In this document: piece after piece, positions 1 through 5,915 of the stretch | Position numbering within the stretch: position 1 is the stretch's first letter | How the letters are laid out: each line of letters opens with the position of its first letter | Made by a program: the position numbers and the translations under genes | Notes under the pieces: generated by a model | What the model was told of the DNA's origin: nothing | What the model saw: the letters and a program-made list of their open reading frames with translations, nothing else | Databases searched by the model: none | DNA from: Chitinophagaceae bacterium | GTDB taxonomy: Bacteria; Bacteroidota; Bacteroidia; Chitinophagales; Chitinophagaceae | Direction: 5' to 3' | DNA: 5,915 nucleotides | Assembly: GCA_947442905.1 (NCBI GenBank) | Contig: CANEWV010000117.1 | Location: 1 to 5,915, forward strand

Positions 1-290
1 AAAGCAACTGCATCGTCATCCATAAAACATAGCCATTGACCCTTAGCTATTTTTGAGCCTGTGTTTCGCGCATAAGAAGCTCCTTGCTTTGTTTCGGAAG
101 TAATAATAAAATTACCTAGTGGGTGGGCTGCTCTCCATTCATTGGCTATTTGCAAGCTATTATCTGACGAATTATTATCTACAAAAATCACTTCAAAATC
201 CTGCAAACTTGCATTACCCTCATATAAGCTAGAGAGTGCGCCAGTTATATAACCCGCTCTATTATAACTACAAATAATAATAGAAAGCAT
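1..290 (-). CDS. Family 2 glycosyltransferase, N-terminal part (3' end beyond left edge)
   Basis: Reading the minus strand from the ATG at 290-288 gives 96 codons open to the window edge, so only the N-terminal part of the catalytic domain is visible. It starts with a beta strand and the family hallmark SIIICSYNRAGY (residues 3-14). A nucleotide-binding strand ending VDNNSSDNS follows (residues 37-45). Next comes QGASYARNTG (69-78), the GxxxARN segment typical of GT2 enzymes. The metal-binding FMDDDA (89-94) is the DxD motif that holds the nucleotide-sugar diphosphate. GT-A enzymes of this kind transfer sugar from an NDP-sugar to a growing glycan, usually at the inner membrane face; donor and acceptor cannot be told here. 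The start is fixed by overlap with the yfhO stop (TAATG), which implies translational coupling. The VDNNSSD form resembles polysaccharide or O-antigen transferases more than the DDGS type of dolichyl/undecaprenyl-phosphate sugar synthases, but the C-terminus is needed to decide. Confidence 0.9.
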   Translation of the reverse strand, partial: MLSIIICSYNRAGYITGALSSLYEGNASLQDFEVIFVDNNSSDNSLQIANEWRAAHPLGNFIITSETKQGASYARNTGSKIAKGQWLCFMDDDAVA

Positions 291-2776
291 TATACTTTAT
301 TTGATTTGGATCTTACATAAAAAACAATCGATCCAATGGCTAGAAGCCATACTAGGCTTACAGCTACAAGACCTAGTTTATTTGCAAGTATGACCTCTGT
401 TGGTTCAAACCTAAAAGTGATTGTATGCACACCTGCTGGTACTTCGATAGTACGTAATACATAATTACATTTATAGATAGGCGTTTCTTTATCATCAATA
501 AATGCTTTCCATCCATATGGATAATAGACTTCACTAAATACTGCTAATTGTTTTGTACTTGCATTACTAGCATATTCCATTTGATCGTTTTGTTTGCGCA
601 CAAGTTTAATACTTGCCAAACTATCTTTTGTATATGCTGTATCTAATTTCCAGTCTTGTTTTTCGGCAATGGCAAGTGTAGCTGGATCAAAACTTGTAAT
701 GGCTTTCATTACAGCTGCAGCGTCAGCTTGTAATGACACGCGCTCAACAAACCAAGCATTGCCCATTGCATCTGGATTGGCAATGGTATCTTTTGATAAA
801 TCCCCCTGAATAAAATATTTGGTATTTAACATATTAGCTGTAGGCATACAATTTGGAAAATTGTACCACTGATTTTCTATGAGGTCTTGATAAATGCTAA
901 GTTTAGCCGGATGGTATCCACCAACACTATGATGGAAGTATGAGTTAAGAGCACCTGAATTAAACGCTCCATTAATACCTCCGCGTAAATCAAGTACACG
1001 GTAGTAGCTCGTGTCTTTTAAAATGGCCGCATCGGAAGGAGTTTGGTTAAAATTAGCTTCGGCCTCAACAGCGTCTGAAAAATTAGACTCATTAAAATAT
1101 TGTAAGTCTACTTTAAATAAGTCAAATAGTGCTACAAAACCAATGGCTATCACAAAAATTTGAAGCGATAAAAACTTCTTATAGTATAAAAATATAGCCA
1201 CAAATAAAACCGCTGCTAATCCAAGTGATTTAAATAAATCTGAAGAAAACATCGCTTGTCTGTCAGCCGCTAAACCATCCACTAAACTAGCTACTGGAGC
1301 TTCAAATGCCGCGCGTTGGTTGGCATCCGGAATTTTTTGCACTTGTTGTATTAAATCAGCCTCGGTGGTACTTTTAAAGTTTTGCGTAGCATAAAAATAA
1401 AAAGCCACTAAAAATAAACCGGCCGTAATAAATAAAGCAGGTTTTATCTTTTGTAAAAATGTTTCTTTATTGTCTGCAAATTTGTTAGCAATTTCTTGTG
1501 CACTCAAAATGGCCATCATGCCCAATAATAAAGTAGGAATCACCATAATCATACTAGGTGCTCTAAACTTATTGTAAAAAGGTAAATGGTCTAACATAAA
1601 CACGTTAAAACTTTCGAAGTACAAGCCATATGAAAGTAATAGAGATAATATAACAGCGCCACCAATCCAAAAACGGTGTTTGATATTCTTAAACCCAAAA
1701 CCAATAAGGGCTAATAAGCCAAATAAGAATCCAATGTATGGAGGGCCGGCTGTGTAGCCAATGCCGCCCCAGTAAAAACGAATATATCCTTGTAATTGCT
1801 GTGCAACTTCTTGCGGCATGCTCTGAAGCGCTTCTATAGCTTTAGAACCAGCTGGATCAATATTGTTTGGGTCACTACCGCCACCGTATACATTTGGGAA
1901 TAAAAGTGTAAGCGGTTCGGCTTTTAGCATACTATAGTCTAATGCATAGGCTTTACTTAATCCTTCGGTAGATTTTGTACCATCCGCTTTTGCAAGTACA
2001 GATCCACCTCTAATGGATGCTTTTCCATAATTATAGGTACTAAAAAGCATTGGGGCATTACTTAAAATACCCAGTAATATTACAATCGCAGCTCCTGCAA
2101 AGCATTGTACAATTGATTGATACATTTTTGCCTTAATCCAAAGAATTAAATAATACACCGAAATAAATACAGCAATAATAAATGTGTAATATGCAATTTG
2201 AAGGTGGTTACAACCAAATAGTTCGGTACTTGCGATGGCTAGTAATAGAAGTCCTACAATAAATTTTCGTTCGTATACAAGAATTAAAGAGCCTATAAAA
2301 AATGGCATGTAGGCAATGGCGTGTAATTTGGTAATATGTCCTACAATAGCAATAATAGGATTATAGGTTGCAAAACCATATCCAAGTGCTCCAACAATAC
2401 CAATTAAAAAATGAACACCTAATACCTGCGATAAAAAGTAAAATGCAAGGCATGCTAAGAAAAAATAGCCCATGGGTTCAGGTAGGCCCATTTGAAATAC
2501 CGCGTCTAACTTTCCTAATGAATAGGCAAAAGGTATGATGCCCGTTATCTGATAGGCGGGCATACCTGCAAACATGCCATTTGTCCAATAAGGAAGTGAT
2601 CCTGTAGCTTCTTTGCTTTTAAGTGCATCTTGCGCCATTCCTTTCCACTGTACCACATCCGATTGTTGTAATACTTTACCTTGTAAAATAGGCTTACAAT
2701 AAAGTACGGCAACAATTAAAAATATACCTACTGCTATTAAATGTGGAATTATTGATTTCAGGTTCAACTGCTTCAT
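290..2776 (-). CDS. YfhO family multi-pass membrane protein (putative GT-C type glycosyltransferase)
   Basis: The product is 828 residues, in the range expected for Bacteroidota YfhO-family proteins. An N-terminal membrane helix (about 9-27) leads into a first external loop with SD (39-40), the place where GT-C enzymes carry a catalytic acid; assigning D40 that role is inference. Many hydrophobic helices follow (about 103-245, 346-385, 408-425, 447-463, 517-555). Recognisable family segments are GHITKLHAIAYMPF (146-159), NHLQIAYY (190-197) and DHLPFYNKFRAPSM (396-409). A soluble domain spans about 556-795 and contains YYPYGWKAFIDD (751-762) and the beta-rich VPAGVHTITFRFEP (779-792), the usual end of this family. 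A last helix (800-820) and a basic tail close the protein. In Firmicutes, YfhO homologues work with a GT2 enzyme to glycosylate cell-wall polymers; the substrate here is unknown. It is first in a pair with the glycosyltransferase, sharing one base with it. The ATG at 2776 fits the family N-terminus and lies 22 bases after a promoter-like element. Confidence 0.93.
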   Translation of the reverse strand: MKQLNLKSIIPHLIAVGIFLIVAVLYCKPILQGKVLQQSDVVQWKGMAQDALKSKEATGSLPYWTNGMFAGMPAYQITGIIPFAYSLGKLDAVFQMGLPEPMGYFFLACLAFYFLSQVLGVHFLIGIVGALGYGFATYNPIIAIVGHITKLHAIAYMPFFIGSLILVYERKFIVGLLLLAIASTELFGCNHLQIAYYTFIIAVFISVYYLILWIKAKMYQSIVQCFAGAAIVILLGILSNAPMLFSTYNYGKASIRGGSVLAKADGTKSTEGLSKAYALDYSMLKAEPLTLLFPNVYGGGSDPNNIDPAGSKAIEALQSMPQEVAQQLQGYIRFYWGGIGYTAGPPYIGFLFGLLALIGFGFKNIKHRFWIGGAVILSLLLSYGLYFESFNVFMLDHLPFYNKFRAPSMIMVIPTLLLGMMAILSAQEIANKFADNKETFLQKIKPALFITAGLFLVAFYFYATQNFKSTTEADLIQQVQKIPDANQRAAFEAPVASLVDGLAADRQAMFSSDLFKSLGLAAVLFVAIFLYYKKFLSLQIFVIAIGFVALFDLFKVDLQYFNESNFSDAVEAEANFNQTPSDAAILKDTSYYRVLDLRGGINGAFNSGALNSYFHHSVGGYHPAKLSIYQDLIENQWYNFPNCMPTANMLNTKYFIQGDLSKDTIANPDAMGNAWFVERVSLQADAAAVMKAITSFDPATLAIAEKQDWKLDTAYTKDSLASIKLVRKQNDQMEYASNASTKQLAVFSEVYYPYGWKAFIDDKETPIYKCNYVLRTIEVPAGVHTITFRFEPTEVILANKLGLVAVSLVWLLAIGSIVFYVRSKSNKV

Positions 2777-2885
2777 GTATATGGATTTTCAGGTGCTACA
2801 AACCTAACAAAATTTTACTTTAAAATGCCCTTTCAGGCCTTCAAAGTAAACAACTTACACGTATTTTTAGGGTATTATTCAAATC
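2777..2885. other. Divergent intergenic region between yfhO and the small membrane protein gene
   Basis: This 109-bp AT-rich gap must hold the promoters of both divergent units. The yfhO side has an exact TAnnTTTG match. On the plus strand the best candidate is TATTTTTA at 2862-2869, one base off consensus and 16 bases before the ATG at 2886, which is weak. A perfect AT-only inverted repeat, ATTTTA/TAAAAT with a 3-base spacer, lies at 2812-2826. The heptamer TTTCAGG occurs twice (2787-2793 and 2831-2837). Neither matches an operator I know, and both could be chance in such AT-rich sequence. Confidence 0.45.
2799..2806 (-). promoter_or_regulatory. Putative Bacteroidota -7 promoter element for yfhO
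   Basis: On the minus strand the octamer TAGGTTTG matches the Bacteroidota sigma-ABfr -7 consensus TAnnTTTG exactly. It ends 22 bases before the yfhO ATG, leaving room for a short leader. I see no well-placed TTG for the -33 box at the usual spacing of about 19-23 bases, so the call rests on the -7 box and its position alone. Confidence 0.4.
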
Positions 2886-3185
2886 ATGAAGAAATATCAT
2901 TTTTATTCAAAAATTACATTTATTTGTAATATATTATTTTGTATCTGTTTGTATGTAAGAGGCGTTAAAATGGGAACTGCATCCAATGATATGATTATAC
3001 CTTTTAGTTCAGCTATTATTATTTTAGGCTGGTTTGTTGCACCCGTGCTCACTTTTATCGAAAACATTTACTTGTTTTGGTTGTTTATAGGAAAACAAGA
3101 TTCGGAATTACCAGCTTGGCGAATAGTGGCCACCGTACTCTTTTTAACCGCTCAAATATTTGTTCATTTTATAATGCCTGCATGA
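2886..3185 (+). CDS. Small multi-pass membrane protein of unknown function, coupled to queuosine precursor transporter
   Basis: I do not recognise a family for this 99-residue protein. It begins with a short basic stretch, MKKYHFYSK, followed by a hydrophobic helix (about 10-24). A short polar loop with VRGVK follows, then a long hydrophobic region (about 37-68) that could form one long or two short helices around E59-N60. A polar turn GKQDSELPAWR (69-79) precedes a last helix (80-97). Three or four membrane passes are therefore likely. The reading frame is intact, ATG to TGA, and its TGA overlaps the next ATG as ATGA, so the downstream VUT transporter gene is probably translated by re-initiation from it. 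That tight coupling supports this being a real gene and hints at a role tied to the transporter, or simply at a shared transcript. An internal ATG at codon 29 would remove the first helix and is less likely as the start. Confidence 0.75.
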   Translation: MKKYHFYSKITFICNILFCICLYVRGVKMGTASNDMIIPFSSAIIILGWFVAPVLTFIENIYLFWLFIGKQDSELPAWRIVATVLFLTAQIFVHFIMPA

Positions 3186-3964
3186 TTCATTCTATTTTAA
3201 AAGACAAACCCACCAAACTATTTGTAAGTATTGCTGCTTTTTTTGTAGCCAATGCGCTTATAGCCGAATGTATTGGAGGTAAAATATTTTCACTCGAAAA
3301 AGTGTTTGGTATTTCACCCTCTAATTTTACCATTTTTGGGCAGTCTGGTTTAGCTTTTAATTTAACCTGTGGGGTATTATTATGGCCACTTGAATTTATT
3401 GTAACCGATATTGTAAACGAATATTACGGCCCAAAAGCAGTTAAAAGAATTAGCTACACAGCTGTGGTGTTAATCATTTACGCGTTTATTATGTTTTATG
3501 GTGCTATGCAAGTTGCACCCGCCGATTTTTGGATTGGCTCCAAACAATCAGAAGGTATTGATAATATGCAAACCGCTTTTAGCGGCATATTTGGACAGGG
3601 CATGTGGATTATTTTGGGAAGCATTACGGCCTTTTTAGTAAGCCAGCTTATTGATGTTACCGTATTCCATAAAATCAAAAAACTAACGGGAGAGAAGTGG
3701 GTATGGCTAAGGGCAACAGGTTCTACAGTTGTATCTCAACTGGTAGATAGTTTTATCGTTTTGTTTATTGCATTTAAAATAGGGAATGGTTGGACTTGGC
3801 AATTGGTACTTGCCATTTGTCTAGTAAATTATGCATATAAATTTACCATGGCCATTGTGTTAACCCCGCTTATATATATTATCGAAAAACAAATTGATAA
3901 TTACCTTGGTCATGAAACTGCACAAAAAATGAAACGTGCTGCCATGGGAATCGAAAACGAATAA
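3182..3964 (+). CDS. yhhQ: Queuosine precursor transporter, VUT/YhhQ family
   Basis: This 260-residue inner-membrane protein belongs to the VUT family (Vut_1). Its Escherichia coli member YhhQ imports 7-deazaguanine precursors (preQ0/preQ1) used to make queuosine at the tRNA wobble position. Family landmarks are visible in order: a first helix (about 13-29), a second (58-75) running into TDIVNEYYG (75-83), a helix at 92-111, SQLID (154-158), RATGST (177-182), SQLVDSFI (185-192) and YKF (219-221). The terminal helix (221-236) ends in a charged tail. The open frame extends back to 3077, but those extra 35 residues (with RKTRFGITSLANSGHR) are not membrane-like and lie wholly inside the upstream gene. 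The ATG at 3182 gives the normal family N-terminus and an ATGA overlap with that gene, so I chose it. Substrate is assigned by family; a related purine-like precursor cannot be excluded. No queuosine synthesis gene is in view. Confidence 0.93.
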   Translation: MIHSILKDKPTKLFVSIAAFFVANALIAECIGGKIFSLEKVFGISPSNFTIFGQSGLAFNLTCGVLLWPLEFIVTDIVNEYYGPKAVKRISYTAVVLIIYAFIMFYGAMQVAPADFWIGSKQSEGIDNMQTAFSGIFGQGMWIILGSITAFLVSQLIDVTVFHKIKKLTGEKWVWLRATGSTVVSQLVDSFIVLFIAFKIGNGWTWQLVLAICLVNYAYKFTMAIVLTPLIYIIEKQIDNYLGHETAQKMKRAAMGIENE

Positions 3965-3966
3965 TT

Positions 3967-4425
3967 TTACAAAGTTTTCAAAAGGCCTGCAATAACAATT
4001 TTATCGATAGGGAGGCTCATGTTATCTTCTGATAAGACATTGAGCGGAATCCATCTGGTATGCTCTGCCTGACCATTTTTGTCTGTAATTTCGTCTGGTC
4101 TAAAATCAAAAGCAGTAGCCCTTGTTTGAAGGGGTTCCAAACTTTTTGGATGCACGTAATAGTAAATAGACAAGATTTGATCTCCGGCTCTAAATGCAGA
4201 AGGCTGGTAAAAGTCTGTGGTATAAATATGATTGCCAACTGTAACATCTAGTCCAGTTTCTTCTTGAAATTCCCTGACCAAACAATCTCGGGTTCCTTCG
4301 CCAAATTCGAGGCCGCCACCAGGTAGTTTTGTAAAATAATCGCCTCTGATAAATTCGTCACTTACTAAAAGCCCCTTAATAGGATCAATTAAAACGCCAT
4401 ATACGCGAACTGTGATGTGGGACAT
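3967..4425 (-). CDS. Nudix hydrolase
   Basis: This 152-residue single-domain protein carries a complete Nudix box, G-x5-E-x7-REUxEExGU. It runs from G37 to L59 with E43, R51, E52, E55, E56 and G58 all in place; these acidic residues bind the Mg2+ or Mn2+ that drives cleavage. Members split a nucleoside diphosphate linked to another group (x), releasing a nucleotide. The specificity motif after the box does not let me choose between ADP-ribose, (d)NTP, dinucleotide or sugar-nucleotide substrates. The flanking beta strands (ITVRVYGVLID at 4-14 and QILSIYYYVH at 83-92) and the late AEHTRWIPL (119-127, the usual E-x-W turn) complete the fold. No signal peptide is seen, so it should be cytosolic. 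Its ATG lies one base after the stop of the CorA-like gene (TAACATG), so it is probably translated from the same message. Its stop is 2 bp from the convergent transporter stop. Confidence 0.92.
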   Translation of the reverse strand: MSHITVRVYGVLIDPIKGLLVSDEFIRGDYFTKLPGGGLEFGEGTRDCLVREFQEETGLDVTVGNHIYTTDFYQPSAFRAGDQILSIYYYVHPKSLEPLQTRATAFDFRPDEITDKNGQAEHTRWIPLNVLSEDNMSLPIDKIVIAGLLKTL

Positions 4426-4426
4426 G

Positions 4427-5368
4427 TTAAAACCATTTCTTTTTCATAAAATACCAACTAATAATACCTGCGATTGCTAAAGACAATCCAATGGGAATGT
4501 AAAAAGAGTAGGGGTTATGAGCCCCCGGTATATGATCTACGTTCATGCCATACAAACTTGCTACCATCACAGGAAGGGATAAAATAATGGTTATGGACGT
4601 TAAACGCTTCATTACATTATTTAAGTTATTACTAATAATACTTGCAAAAGCGTCGAGCGTACTGGTTAATATATTGGTATAAATATTAGCCATTTCAAGT
4701 GCCTGGCTGGTATCTACAATAAGGTCATTTAAAAATTCTCTTTCTTCTTCATTTAACCCTAAAAAATTAGTGCGCTCTAATTTCATCATGAGCATTTCGT
4801 TACTTTTTAGTGCTGTAACAAAATAAACCAAGCTTTTTTGAATACGCATTAAATTAAACAAGTCCACATTGCTATTACTTTGATACATACTAGACTCATA
4901 CTGGTTACGTCTAATATTAATTTCTTTTAAACATTCCATAAAGTTTTGAACTACTTTTTCAAAAACTTTAAGAATCATCATATTTTTTTTGTCAGGATGT
5001 CTTTTTTGAAAAGAATTTAAAAACTTATTAATGGCACCATTATCAAAGGAATTAACCGTAATAATTTGTGTATGCGTTAAAATGATACAAATAGGAATGG
5101 TAATATAAAATGCATCGCTATCATTAAATGAATTGTTTTCTGTGGGTGTTTTAATTACGACAAATTTTACATTGTCGGCAATTTCAAAACGTGGTCTTTC
5201 ATCAATATCCAATGAATCTCTTAAAAATTCGATTGGTATATCTAAGGTTTCGCTTAACTCAATAAATTCCTCATCTTTAAAGGGAGGTACTAAGTTTACC
5301 CAAACACCTGCATCTGGTTTATCAATTTCAACCGTTTGACCTTCTATATTTTTAAAATATTGAATCAT
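4427..5368 (-). CDS. corA: CorA-like divalent cation (magnesium) transporter
   Basis: The 313-residue product has the usual CorA length and layout: a large cytosolic alpha/beta and coiled-helix domain followed by two membrane helices at the C-terminus. The start VWVNLVPP (22-29) and DIDERPRFE (54-62) are typical of the N-terminal domain. A long charged helical region (about 130-255) forms the stalk. Helix one (about 255-272) ends in the signature YGMN (273-276), the selectivity motif of the family. The periplasmic loop DHIPGAHNPYSF (278-289) and helix two (about 287-307) follow, ending in a basic KKKWF tail that anchors the pentamer. CorA proteins are homopentameric Mg2+ channels gated by cytosolic Mg2+; some members prefer Co2+, Ni2+ or Zn2+ or act in export, and sequence alone does not settle this. 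It lies 17 bp after dapF and 1 bp before the Nudix gene, suggesting co-transcription. The symbol is a family label, not proof of orthology. Confidence 0.93.
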   Translation of the reverse strand: MIQYFKNIEGQTVEIDKPDAGVWVNLVPPFKDEEFIELSETLDIPIEFLRDSLDIDERPRFEIADNVKFVVIKTPTENNSFNDSDAFYITIPICIILTHTQIITVNSFDNGAINKFLNSFQKRHPDKKNMMILKVFEKVVQNFMECLKEINIRRNQYESSMYQSNSNVDLFNLMRIQKSLVYFVTALKSNEMLMMKLERTNFLGLNEEEREFLNDLIVDTSQALEMANIYTNILTSTLDAFASIISNNLNNVMKRLTSITIILSLPVMVASLYGMNVDHIPGAHNPYSFYIPIGLSLAIAGIISWYFMKKKWF

Positions 5369-5385
5369 GATAGCACTGTTATTTA

Positions 5386-5915
5386 TTAAATATTTATTTG
5401 CCCCTCATACACAAGTGACGCAGGACCGCAAAGCCGCACATTGTTAAAGTTTTGTGCATTTACTTTATTAAATTTTATCAGAAGACTTCCTCCCAGTGTT
5501 CTAATTTTTGTTTCTTGATGACCAAATGTTTCGGCACTCATTGCAATAGCTGCTGCTGTTACGCCTGTTCCACAACTAAAAGTTTCATTTTCTACACCAC
5601 GCTCGTAGGTTCTCACAAAAAGTTCGTTCTCATTCCATTCTACAAAATTTACATTGATGCCAACTTTGTTATAGGTTTCGTTATAGCGTATTTTTTTACC
5701 TTCTGTAAAAACGTCATAGTTTGAAAGGTCTGATACAGGCTTAATATAATGTGGTGATCCAGTATTTAAAACAAATGCTTCATGTACAATCGATATTTCT
5801 TGCACATCAATCATTTTTAAATGTATCCAACCATTTTCGTCAATAACTGCCTGATGCTCGCCATCTGAAGCTATAAAATTGTACGTATTTGCTTGTATGC
5901 CTTTATCAAAAGCAA
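5386..5915 (-). CDS. dapF: Diaminopimelate epimerase, C-terminal part (5' end beyond right edge)
   Basis: DapF interconverts LL- and meso-2,6-diaminopimelate, giving the meso form used for peptidoglycan cross-links and for lysine. The frame is open to the right edge, with 33 codons before the internal methionine at 5814, so that ATG is not the start. About 176 codons of an expected 260 or so are visible, and the N-terminal catalytic Cys (in the CGNG-like motif) lies outside. In the visible part, NTGSPHYIKPV (17-27, counted from that Met) holds the substrate-contacting His. YERGVENET (70-78) carries the conserved Glu-Arg pair, and SCGTGVTAAA (80-89) holds the second catalytic Cys (C81, codon 5574-5572). 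The segment DGEHQAVIDENGWIHLKM just upstream matches the linking strand region of this enzyme in Bacteroidota. The gene is the first visible member of a run with the CorA-like and Nudix genes; any promoter lies off the window. Confidence 0.94.
   Translation of the reverse strand, partial: AFDKGIQANTYNFIASDGEHQAVIDENGWIHLKMIDVQEISIVHEAFVLNTGSPHYIKPVSDLSNYDVFTEGKKIRYNETYNKVGINVNFVEWNENELFVRTYERGVENETFSCGTGVTAAAIAMSAETFGHQETKIRTLGGSLLIKFNKVNAQNFNNVRLCGPASLVYEGQINI

Noticed and set aside
594..809. Plus-strand open frame of 71 residues
   Set aside because: It lies entirely antisense inside yfhO, has no recognisable domain, and is a by-product of that gene's coding frame.
2817..2847. Hairpin or operator built on ACTTT...AAAGT around the AGGCCT palindrome
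   Set aside because: The arms are 5 bp and far apart, the inner sequence does not pair cleanly, and the 6-bp core is a common restriction-like palindrome.
3496..3678. Minus-strand open frame of 60 residues inside the queuosine precursor transporter
   Set aside because: It is antisense to a well-supported gene, and its composition is what a shadow of membrane-protein codons would give.
3953..3979. Bidirectional intrinsic terminator between the convergent genes
   Set aside because: The stem is only 6 bp and mostly A-T, the loop is long, and no T-run follows on either strand. I kept it only as an inverted-repeat observation.
4017..4251. Two overlapping frames, one on each strand, within the Nudix gene
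   Set aside because: The complete Nudix box lies in the other minus-strand frame; these two have no motif and no start context of their own.
5133..5339. Plus-strand open frame of 68 residues inside the CorA-like gene
   Set aside because: It is a low-complexity Ser-rich shadow, antisense to conserved CorA sequence.
5452..5724. Plus-strand open frame of 90 residues rich in Cys and Phe inside dapF
   Set aside because: It is antisense to the conserved catalytic region of dapF; the Cys/Phe richness comes from reading AT-rich Ala/Lys/Glu codons backwards.
5386..5814. A complete 142-residue short DapF-like protein starting at the ATG at 5814
   Set aside because: The frame continues upstream without a stop to the window edge, and the 33 extra residues (with DGEHQAVIDENGW) are recognisably DapF, so the gene is cut by the window rather than naturally short.

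Overview
This window looks like an ordinary chromosomal stretch of a Bacteroidota bacterium. The DNA is AT-rich, start codons lack clear Shine-Dalgarno sequences, genes are packed tightly, and one intergenic element matches the Bacteroidota -7 promoter consensus TAnnTTTG. The protein set also fits: a very long YfhO-family membrane protein, a VUT-family queuosine precursor transporter, a CorA-like channel and a DapF of the Bacteroidota type. I cannot name the genus.

Layout, left to right. The minus-strand pair at 1-2776 is yfhO (first in transcription) followed by a family 2 glycosyltransferase that runs off the left edge; the two overlap by one base (TAATG). A 109-bp divergent intergenic region (2777-2885) carries the likely yfhO promoter. 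The plus-strand pair at 2886-3964 is a small unrecognised membrane protein followed by a VUT/YhhQ queuosine precursor transporter; these overlap as ATGA. The minus-strand run at 3967-5915 is, in order of transcription, dapF (its N-terminal third lies beyond the right edge), corA-like and a Nudix hydrolase, with gaps of 17 bp and 1 bp. The plus and minus units converge with only 2 bp between their stop codons.

Functionally, the first pair points to envelope glycan or lipid-linked sugar chemistry. The second pair takes up a 7-deazaguanine precursor used to make queuosine in tRNA. The third run mixes meso-DAP/lysine synthesis, divalent-cation transport and nucleotide clean-up, and is probably co-transcribed without being one pathway. 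There is no RNA gene, insertion sequence, CRISPR array or long repeat that I can see, and no gene-free stretch longer than 300 bases. I found no convincing new multi-gene system; the least explained item is the 99-residue membrane protein coupled to the queuosine precursor transporter.
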